Below, in pieces: positions 56,310-64,000 of a DNA stretch of 64,000 nucleotides. The position numbers were made by a program, and so were the translations under genes. Where the stretch lies: the NCBI GenBank assembly GCA_947095535.1, contig OX352772.1, forward strand, positions 164,214,615 to 164,278,614, written 5' to 3'. A model generated the notes under the pieces. The model was not told the DNA's origin, did not search any database, and saw only the letters and a program-made list of their open reading frames with translations. Position 1 is the stretch's first letter. Each line of letters starts with the position of its first letter. The stretch comes from Poecilobothrus nobilitatus (lineage: Eukaryota; Arthropoda; Insecta; Diptera; Dolichopodidae).

Positions 56310-57266
56310 TCATTTATACTTTTTTAAAATGTAATACAATTTTGTTGGAATTGAACTATTGGAAAAGTTTATTTTGTATCCATATTTATCACATAAAAGT
56401 AATGAAATGTTATTAAATGATTTCTCCACATTGCAATATTAAATATTACTGAATTATTTTACAGTATCAGTGAAAGAATTTTGTATGTTAACAGATCTTA
56501 AACACCTTACATCTTTATCACCTATTTTTTGCGGTTCAATTATGTCTGTGTATATAAAAAACATATCTGGTTTACAAATGGGAATCAATTGTACACTATC
56601 TATAAAAGTTTTGAAAGCTTCTATTACACGTGACTTATATTTTTTAAAATCTGTAGCTTTAAAAGATACTTGATTGAAACATGTTGTCAAAAGTCCTTCG
56701 AGGGTATAAGCGTAATTTGCTCTTATTTTTATATCTATTTTAGGCTTAGTAACACATATTGTAGTGTAACTTAAATTTTTAGGCATCTCCTTAGCTTTTC
56801 TTGGTTGTGTATAATGAACTTCATCGTTTATAAAATTAAAAATTCCCCACATCAACTGTCGTTCAAATTCTTTTCTTGTAAACCTATTAAGTGGGCGTAT
56901 ATTTTGAATTAGTGTATGTAGTAGAAAAACTTTCCAGTCGCATATCATTTGTTTTTCTATGTATGGAATATATGATGTTCCAACTCCTATCATATCTTTC
57001 TGCATACCTTTAATAAATATTTGAGTACTTTTTTCCCATTCTTCACCATACACATTTGGAACGAAATCATTAACATACATTTCTGAAATACGTTCTACAA
57101 CTGAAGCAGTTGCCAATGCTTTTGTTAAAACATTTTCTTGAATTTCATCATCAAATACTGCGTCATCAGCTTCTTTTTCATATACTTCCTCTTCTTCAGG
57201 AACCACTTGTATTTCAACATTCTTATATTCAGGAAAATGCGATTGAGTTTCCACATCTATATACAT
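56310..57266 (-). pseudogene. Penton-like minor capsid protein, element 2
   Basis: ATG 57266 (MYIDVETQSHFPEYK); acidic stretch about residues 20-45; TASVVERISEMYVNDF; KGMQKDMIGVGTSYIPYI; FTRKEFERQLMWGIFNF; YAYTLEGLLTTCFNQVSF; and the hallmark PDMFFIYTDIIEPQKIGD followed by RCLRSVN. The frame stops at 56454. The expected last strands follow in another frame: VEKSFNNISLLLCDKYGYKI, then FSNSSIPTKLYYILKK, ending at 56310. There is thus one frameshift near 56440. The hallmark and final block match penton/minor capsid proteins that accompany F54H12.2-type capsids. The first codons overlap the end of the ATPase frame region. Confidence 0.8.
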
Positions 57267-57307
57267 TGGTTTTGCACGAATTTGAGTACCTTTTGTTTCC
57301 GTAATTT

Positions 57308-57991
57308 TTATTTTCTCCTCTTTATTTCTAGGAAGTTGCCGTTTTTGTTTCGGTCTTCAAACGTTTCATATTCCTCCCCAAATTGTTCTAATTGATCTCT
57401 CGTATAATAACACAAACCTTTCCCAAATATATCACTTCTTAATCGAAATATATCATTAACGTCTTGAGTAAGATCTATTAATATATAGCCATATGGGACT
57501 GACGTCACATCATTATATACTTTTTCAAATGCTTTAATTTGATTGGGATATATTTGGCGAGCTAGAGGTAATATCTGCGATTTATCTCTTGGGTTTTTGA
57601 AAAGTACTAAATATTTACAATTGAGTGAAATATCTCTTGAAAATTTACGCTGGTGAAAAACATTTTGTGTTACAAATATTACAGATAAATTTCTATGATG
57701 TGATCCTCTAGTAAATTAATCACATACATACTTACCATGAGAATTTAACATCATATCATCGATAATAACTAACAAAGGTTCTTTATTGTCATTAAAATCC
57801 GGAATAGTGTTACTATATTCCATATCTTTGACATATTTTGGAACGGCATTTTTGTCTGGATTACACCAAATTATTCTATTAATATGTGGTTGGATATTTT
57901 CTTTTTTATATTTTATTAAATTATGAATAAAAGTGGTTTTACCACAGCATGATGGACCAGCCACCATCATAGTAAACGGGTGAAACAGCAT
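57308..57991 (-). pseudogene. Packaging ATPase (FtsK/HerA type), element 2
   Basis: ATG 57991. Walker A TMMVAGPSCCGKTTFI at residues 7-22, Walker B LLVIIDDMM (about residue 75), then an in-frame TAA (57713-57715) inside the segment that continues as GSHHRNLSVIFVTQNVFHQ (sensor-like Gln motif), SRDISLNCKYLVLFKNPRDK and a Tyr/Asp-rich tail, YGYILIDLTQDVNDIFRLRS. A single stop disables an otherwise normal 227-codon gene. It is divergent from the DIQ gene at 58111 (119 bp apart), giving a shared promoter region. Confidence 0.92.
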
Positions 57992-58110
57992 AATTGTATT
58001 TGTTTAAAACTAACTCTGTTAACCTATATTTATACGAAAAGCTCTTTTCCCGAAGTGAATATAAATGTAATTTAGTTATTCTATGGAACATTCTTCCATA
58101 AACCTTCGAC

Positions 58111-58462
58111 ATGGTTAAACAAGTTCTCATAGTTGACATACAATTTTTACAAGGAAATAGAAAGCAATATTTCCGAAATTGCGAAAATAAAATAAATAGA
58201 CTTAAATGGAATAACGGTTTAGTTGAATATTTAGATGTAAAATGTATATTAAAACACTATTTAGAGTCAGCTGAAAAAATTTATGTTAAAGGAGAACAAA
58301 AAAAACTTTTTCTCCAAAAGTACATTGACAGTGTTAAAATAGAAGATCTTGCCGTCATTGCAAATAATTGATAACTTTAAATCAAATTGTCCTATACACT
58401 TATCAAACAACAATTTCAGATGTGCTGTTAAAAATTGTTATATGTATATATGTATCTTTTAA
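58111..58462 (+). pseudogene. DIQ-motif Polinton-associated protein, element 2 copy
   Basis: ATG 58111 (MVKQVLIVDIQFLQGNRKQY). Next LKWNNGLVEYLDVKCILKHY and KIYVKGEQKKLFLQKYI, stop at 58371. The expected Cys/His end, CPIHLSNNNFRCAVKNC, follows in another frame and ends at 58462. Motif order equals that of 19623-20057 in element 1. Compared with that copy, a stretch between the DIQ strand and LKW is shorter. It would be about 115 residues if unbroken. Confidence 0.6.
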
Positions 58463-58509
58463 AGGAAAAAATGTTAGATTAAGACTTTCAATTTTCATAC
58501 TTGCGCGAT

Positions 58510-58737
58510 ATGAATTTAAATAACAAAACTAAAAAAGGTCACTTCAATATTAAACAAGAAATTGACGTTATGCATGTATGGGAGCATGCTTACAGATCAG
58601 CAAGGAAAAGTCATTGGGAAGAATACGCACGTGATACAAGTAGATTTCAAAGACGTATAGAAAAAGTTGGTCTCACTATTTCTGCAATTTTAACATCTGA
58701 TCTTCTTAAAACAATGTTAAAACTTAGATTTAAATAA
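58510..58737 (+). CDS. Small conserved Polinton protein (W-A-AR-WE-RF-RI motif), element 2 copy
   Basis: ATG 58510 preferred over the upstream in-frame TTG; 75 residues, uninterrupted. Residues about 22-48 carry W-x2-A-x3-AR-x3-WE-x2-A-x4-RF-x2-RI with exactly the spacing of the element 1 ORF at 13412-13606. It is the rightmost gene, 111 bp before the right TIR, on the same strand as the DIQ gene. No known function. Confidence 0.6.
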   Translation: MNLNNKTKKGHFNIKQEIDVMHVWEHAYRSARKSHWEEYARDTSRFQRRIEKVGLTISAILTSDLLKTMLKLRFK

Positions 58738-58848
58738 AAATTTAAAGTTAGATTTAAATAAGAATTTAAACATAAAAAAAATAAATGTCTTTTATATTTA
58801 TCTTATGTTTTTAAAATAGATACCATTTAACCTATCATTTAACCTATC

Positions 58849-59700
58849 TTTGAATTATTTTTTATTCTATACAAAAACAAAAACAAAAAAATAAACATAA
58901 ACATAAATGCCTATCAAGAGCAAAGAGTATATCTTTAGTTTAATCAGTTCCATATTTTTGATTTGCTGTTTGTTTTCTTTTTATTCATATTTTCTGAACA
59001 TTCTTAATTAAAAAATAAAAAAAATATCTTACACGACATGCAGATATTTTTTTTATTTTTTAATTAAGCTAATTAATGACTTTCGTTTTCTCTTTTCTTC
59101 TATAAATTTTTCTATCAAGAAGAGATCACATTTTTATGTAAGCAAAAAAAAATCTATATCTTACTTTAATTTTTTTTCATATAAGAAATTTTCTTACTAC
59201 TATTACTGTATTTAAACTTCTAATTTAAACTTCTGTATTTAAACTATCTTACTGTATTTAAACTTCAGTTATACAATTTTGTTTATTAAGGGCCGACCCT
59301 ACTTTAAATTGTTTAACACTTGACTTCCTACTATAAAACCATTTGGAACTTATAAGTTAACAACCCACACATACAACCTAACTTAAAACCTAAACCAAAA
59401 CAAATTTTTGGCTTATAGTAACCAAGATACATAAAATCAATTGTTCAGTTCATTAACCCTGTCTGACAACTTACACAATATCAACAACCTTCACTTCCTA
59501 TTATAAAACTATTTGGAACTTATAAGTTAACAACCCACACATACAACTTAACTTAAAACCTAAACCAAAACGATCAAAACAAGTTCTTGACCTACTAACC
59601 AAGCATGACCTACATTAAACCCATTCTCAAAATGTAGGTAAACATGTCGTGCGATATGGGTCAAATTTTTTTCCCATCCCAAAGTGCAGGATTACCTACT
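58849..59700 (-). repeat. Right TIR of Polinton 2
   Basis: About 850 bp, inverted relative to 45847-46749, ending in GCAGGATTACCTACT at 59686-59700. The 80-bp internal direct repeat is conserved (59326-59408 and 59498-59575). A local duplication 'atttaaacttc' occurs three times around 59210-59262. Confidence 0.92.
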
Positions 59701-60289
59701 GCCTTAAATTTGATATAAATAAATCCGCCCCAGTGAAATTCCCAAAAAACAAAAAGTTACGATTTATTGCAAAACGTTAATTAATTTAATACAGCAGGTT
59801 CATTTTCAAAAATATTAAATTAACATATAAAAATACAAAGTGTTTTTTTTGTTAAATTTTTTCATATGTTTTTACAAATTTTTTTTTTTTTCATTTTATC
59901 AAATCCATTTTATCAAAACAATGTTTGGTATATATATATTTTAAAATAAAATTCTTACCCTAATTTAACCTATCTTAACCTAATTTATCCTAACTTATAC
60001 GATACCTAATATTGGTTCAGAAACCTTATTTTTGACATATCCAACCACCAATAGTTTTTTCTGAGAAGTGTATCTCTAAATGATTGAAAATGATTTGTAT
60101 CAAATTTTAAACCGCCTCAATTAATATTACCCGGGCATGATTTTCTGTTAGTATAAAACCATTTTTGTCAAGCAAAGTCTTTCGAAAGTATTCCCCATTG
60201 TGGTAAAATGAATGGGATATTAAACCATTTTCAGGAGCGTTTAGAAATATTTGTACTCAGATTTAGGGTTTTCCGTTTTTACTAATGCA
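59701..60289. other. No gene recognised
   Basis: AT-rich sequence starting with the GCCTTA target duplication. Contains a 'ctaatttaacctatcttaac'-like run at 59960-59990. Confidence 0.45.
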
Positions 60290-61250
60290 TACTCTTATAC
60301 AATTTCAAGTTGCGTTGTAAGTCAACGCCTGAATATTTAACCGTGTCACTGTTTAACAATACTATGTTATAAGGATCTTTAATTTGAAAATTTTTTCCAA
60401 TTATATTTAATATTTTGGTTTGGTTTGGTACGTGTTTCTAAATAATATTGTTTGACACTTGTCATAATTTATTTTTAACAACCATACTTTACACTAATTT
60501 ATTATTAAATTAAACATTTTTTGCACATTATATTGTATTATTTCGACTTGAGATTCGGCTGAGTAAACTATTATATCATCTGCACATGCAATTGTGAATC
60601 ATTGATATTTTAGCGAGTTTAGCATATCAAGAAGTTCTGCTATATATAATAAGAATAGCATTGGTAAATTGATAGCACCTTGTTGTAATCCATTAGAAAT
60701 ATTTCTGGTATTAGAATCAATTTTAGTGTTTGCTGCTATATAAAATTTATTTTCGATTATCATATCTTGGATTAAACTAACTAAATGGTTCGGGAAATTC
60801 AATTTTAAAATTTTATAAATTAGACCATTAACTCAAACTGAGATAAAGGTCCACGAGGCAAGCCCCAACTCCAAAACTTTTATTAATATATCAGCAAATA
60901 TCTGAAGTTAACTTTGTGATCACATGCATAGTACTGTGCTTCTGCCTAAATCCGAATTTTCTGTATGATGTTCTTTTCTTGGATTACGTTTGTGATTTTA
61001 TCATTGACAATAGCTTCGTAAATTTTGTTTATACATGCCAATAAGCTTATAGGACAATAATTATTCGGATTGGTTGGATCCTTTCCAGGTTTCGTAATTA
61101 CTATTACCCTTGTTTTCTTCCATACTTTTGGAAAGTAAGACAGGTTAAGTGCGTTATTGAATATAATTACATAGTTAGAAGTAATTTTATTGCTTAAAGT
61201 TTTTAGTATTATGTTCAGTATGCCATTAATTCCGTACGAAATTTAATTTT
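60290..61250 (-). pseudogene. Non-LTR retrotransposon RT fragment
   Basis: The minus strand reads, in changing frames, VIVITKPGKDPTNPNNYCPI followed by SLLACINKIYEAI (RT motif 1-2 region). A gap follows, then FPNHLVSLIQDMI, motif B NGLQQGAINLPMLFLLYIAE, and motif C FTIACADDIIVYSAES (both catalytic Asp present), followed by broken sequence. The motif A region is damaged. The wording 'KPGKDPTNP..Y.PISLL' marks it as a non-LTR RT of another family than the two neighbours. Confidence 0.75.
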
Positions 61251-61750
61251 TTATCGTACTTAGTTTCCCTTTAAGCTCCTCGAAATTTATAAAGTAGCTA
61301 TTTACAATATTTTGTTGCGTGGCTTTATTGTTTTCGTTAAATGTGCATAGAGGGGTCCATGACACTTCGAACCAAATAATCCCGAAAACAAAAATTGCGA
61401 ACGATTTAAAATCTTGCAAAAAAAAAAATAACGAAAATACCAAAGTGCCGAATAATATAAAATCTCGAAAACAAAAAATCCCAAAAAAAAAATCTTGAAT
61501 TAAAATTATCTGTTTTTTTTTTTTTTTTTGTTTTTATAACCACAAACTAGGAATATGATCCTTTGTACTTGAAGTAGTTGTGATTATATGGAATGTGATA
61601 GGGATGGAACAAATGAGGATAATAGGGAGAGGAGAAGAATCTGTTGAGATTCTTCTTAAATCTGAGCAAATTGTAAATATCAAAACCGCTAACTTTTGGA
61701 AATACGATGGATGGTAATAAATTGCACACTTTTACAATTCTAACAACAAA
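61251..61750. other. No gene recognised
   Basis: AT-rich sequence. A repeated motif, 'aaatcccgaaaacaaaaatt' with variants such as 'aaatctcgaaaacaaaaaat', occurs near 61377-61500. Confidence 0.4.
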
Positions 61751-62530
61751 CTAATTGCTATAACCGGTAGAGTACCACTTGGGTAGTTCCACATAGTAGG
61801 AATGTGCATTTGCTGCCCCTCTTGTGGAGTGTTGAAATTGTTTAAGATGAGGCATCAGTGATTTTATTTCAACTGAGCAAGTGTCATTACCTGCAAAATA
61901 TCTATAAAAAAGAGAAAGAGCTCCTATATTACGACGGATGTCAAGCGAGGCTATAGTATTACTCACTATAGGGCCATTAATTAGACGAATGGCGCGTTTT
62001 TGAACTCGATCGGGAAAGTTTAAGGAAGTGGATGAGTCGCCAGCCCAAATATGTGAGTTATATTCCATTTTAGGTCGTATATATGTTTTATAGATTTTGG
62101 ACAGGTCCCTTGAAAAGAAATAAGATTTATACCTAAAAAGAAAACGCAAGCATTTGGCAGCACTTTTTGCTATATCAAAAATATGATCATCCCACATCAT
62201 TTTTTGATTTAGCTGCATGTCCAAAAGGTTTAGGTTTTCCGATCGGTGCACTATTTCCCCAAGAAACCTCACATTGGGGTTATAATTCGTTTTTTTTAAC
62301 GTAACAGCATTGGGTTTTGGAAGAATTAAATTCCTCTCTGTTTTTGGAGCCCCAACTAGCGACTTTGGTTAGATCATCGTTAACCGTATTGGTCATAGAC
62401 AACCTAGCTATGTCAATTTCGGGGGTTGTGGCATTTAACTTTTTCGAAAAATTATAAGATGCCACCAGAGTGCTGTCGTCGGGGAAGCCGGATTCACCAT
62501 AATTCGCCCACCGATTATTGCTTGAAATAT
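61751..62530 (-). pseudogene. Non-LTR retrotransposon ORF2 C-terminal fragment
   Basis: Starts at the disturbed motif C GFPDDSTLVASYNFSK (about 62500), then DLTKVASWGSKNREEFNSSK. A frameshift leads into MQLNQKMMWDDHIFDIAKSA, IYKTYIRPKMEYNSHIWAGD and IDIRRNIGALSLFYRYF-like sequence, ending ELPKWYSTGYS at 61751. It is the same family as 31560-34303 (identical layout of 'IYKTYI.PKMEYN..IWAG'). Truncated 5' at a family B repeat. Confidence 0.82.
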
Positions 62531-62581
62531 TATTTTTATTTTAATCATCTGGTCAATATTTAAATATAAAATAATTTTATT

Positions 62582-64000
62582 ATACCCTACACCTAAAGTA
62601 TAGGGTGTATTAACTTTGGTATGGTGTTTGTAACAACCAAAAGGAAGCGAGTTAGATATGTACATGTATATATATTCTGAATCAGGATCACCTCCTGAGT
62701 CGATTTAACGATGTCCGTCCGTCCGTCCGTTCGCACGATAACTCAAAAACTAATAAAGCTATCTTGATGAAATTTATATAGCAGTTTACTAATTAGGAAA
62801 GGAAGGCTAAGTTTGGAGAATCGGAGAATTCGGAGAATCTGGAGAAAATCGGTCAATGGGTTCGGATTCTGGAAGCTTCCGAATTATTTCGGAGCAAACA
62901 TGATTATCTCCAAAACCAACAAAGATAGAACCTTTAAATTTTGTACAAAGATGTTCCTTCCCGTTAGATTTATGTCTCTGAAATTTAAGAGGATTTGGCC
63001 CATGGGTTTGGATTTGGAAGCTTCCGAACGAGCACCAGAGCAAATGAGATTATCTCCAAAACTAACAAATACATAACCTTTAAATTTTGTACAATGATGT
63101 TCCTTCCCGTTCGATTTATGTCTCTGAAATTGGTGAGGATTTGGTCCATGGGTTTGGATTTTGGAAGCTTCCGAACGAGCACCAGATCAAATGAGATTAT
63201 CTCCAAAACCAACTAAGATATAACTTTTAAATTTGGCAGAGTGGTGTTCTTTCATGTTTTATTTAAGTCTCTGAAATTTGAGAGGATTTGGTTCATGGGT
63301 TCTTATCTTGGAGGTTTCCGAATGAGCTCCAGAGCAAACGAGTATATTTCCACAACCAAAAAAGATAGAACCTTTATTTTTAGTACAAGAGTGTGCTGTT
63401 AAATTTCCTTTTCTATAAAATTGGAAACTGACATTTGAAAGAATTTGAACCATGGATTCGTATTTTGGAATCTTCCGAACGAGCCCAAGAGCAAACGAGA
63501 TTATCTGCAAAACCAACAAAGATAGAACCTTTAAATTTTTTACAATGATGTTCTTTCCCGTTTTATGTCTCTGAAATTTAAAAAAATATGGTCCATGGGT
63601 TTGGATTTGGAAGCTTCCGAACGAGCACCAGAGCAAATGATATTATCTCCAAAAGCAACAAAGATATAAACCTTTAAATTAGGCAGAATGGTGTTCCTTC
63701 ATGTTTGATTTATGTTTCTGAAATTTGTGAAGATTTGGTCCATGGGTTCAAATCTTAGAAGCTTCCGTACGAGCTCCAGAGTAAACGAGTATATCTCTAC
63801 AACCAAAAAAGATAGAACTTTTATTTTTAGTACAAAGGTGTTCTGTTATGTTTCTTTTCTGTAAAATTGGAAACTGACATTTGAAAGAATTTGAACCATG
63901 AGTTCGTATTTTGGAAACTTCTGGACGAGCACAAGAGCAACGAGCATATCTCCAAAATCAACAAAAGTAGAAGTTTTAAATTTAGTACAATGGTGTGCTG
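62582..64000 (+). repeat. Family B (GTCC)n element copy 3, runs off the window
   Basis: Head hairpin 'tataccctacacctaaagta', then 'gtccgtccgtccgtccg'-like tract at 62714-62730, 'gataactcaaaaactaataa', and 147-bp-type units to the window end. It is the best view of the head in its own orientation. Open frames on either strand here are repeat artefacts. Confidence 0.88.

Larger units (their letters stand above)
45847..59700. mobile_element. Polinton/Maverick element 2 (adintovirus-like), 13.85 kb
   Basis: Complete ends: left AGTTGGTAACCCTGCACTTT, right (complement) AGTAGGTAATCCTGCACTTT, each the start of a 0.85-0.9 kb TIR. The six bases outside both ends are identical, GCCTTA (45841-45846 and 59701-59706), the 6-bp target duplication expected of Polinton integrases. 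Minus-strand genes from right to left: ATPase, penton-like protein, Gly-rich virion protein, small basic protein, major capsid protein, an unknown, integrase, PolB. Small plus-strand genes lie at 51518, 51869, 53650, 58111 and 58510. I find no PLA2 or adenain-like protease. Confidence 0.95.

Noticed and set aside
62807..63636. Open frames on both strands near the right edge
   Set aside because: Family B repeat copy 3; not genes.

Overview
The window is non-host-gene-like, very AT-rich animal DNA made almost entirely of nested and decayed mobile elements. The repeats are short-tailed elements with (GTCC)n tracts and TATACCC ends, plus Jockey/CR1-type non-LTR, pogo, hAT, P, Tc1/mariner and Gypsy remnants. 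That mix, with many TACATACATATGTA-type strings, suggests a dipteran (probably cyclorrhaphan fly) nuclear genome; this taxon call is inference. I see no intact host gene, rRNA, tRNA or CRISPR.

Two elements dominate, both Polinton/Maverick (adintovirus-like) large DNA transposons with virion-type genes. Element 1 (6120-24168, 18.0 kb) has terminal inverted repeats (TIRs) starting AG and ending CT. It encodes an rve-type integrase, FtsK/HerA-like packaging ATPase, phospholipase A2 capsid-associated protein, adenain-like cysteine protease, single jelly-roll minor capsid protein, double jelly-roll major capsid protein, a DIQ-motif protein, an internally deleted protein-primed PolB, and a small conserved protein. 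It also carries accessory cargo: an uninterrupted LITAF-domain gene, a protein with a signal peptide and an unrecognised coiled-coil-like protein. Two non-coding repeats (7245-10610 and 13631-15200) inserted into it later.

Element 1 sits inside the Asn-rich (AAT)n tract of a non-LTR retrotransposon. ORF1 (gag with zinc knuckles) is on its left at 5483-6119, and endonuclease and reverse transcriptase (RT) are on its right up to about 27.5 kb.

Element 2 (45847-59700, 13.85 kb) has 0.85-0.9 kb TIRs and a perfect 6-bp target duplication, GCCTTA. It belongs to a different Polinton lineage: a major capsid protein of another type, a near full-length PolB (about 1,300 codons), integrase, ATPase, penton-like minor capsid protein, a glycine-rich virion protein, a small basic protein, small plus-strand ORFs, and homologues of the DIQ protein and of the small W-A-AR-WE protein. 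I could not find PLA2 or protease genes in it. Its genes are broken by a few isolated stops and frameshifts, so it looks younger than element 1, but it is not intact.

Layout: 0-5.4 kb, transposon graveyard (pogo with PHD-like tail, non-LTR endonuclease, P, hAT). 5.5-27.5 kb, non-LTR element split by Polinton 1. 27.5-30.8 kb, two copies of a (GTCC)n repeat with 147-bp tandem units. 31-45.7 kb, non-LTR, Tc1/mariner, Gypsy gag, Jockey and repeat remnants. 45.8-59.7 kb, Polinton 2. 59.7-64 kb, two non-LTR remnants and another 147-bp-unit repeat.
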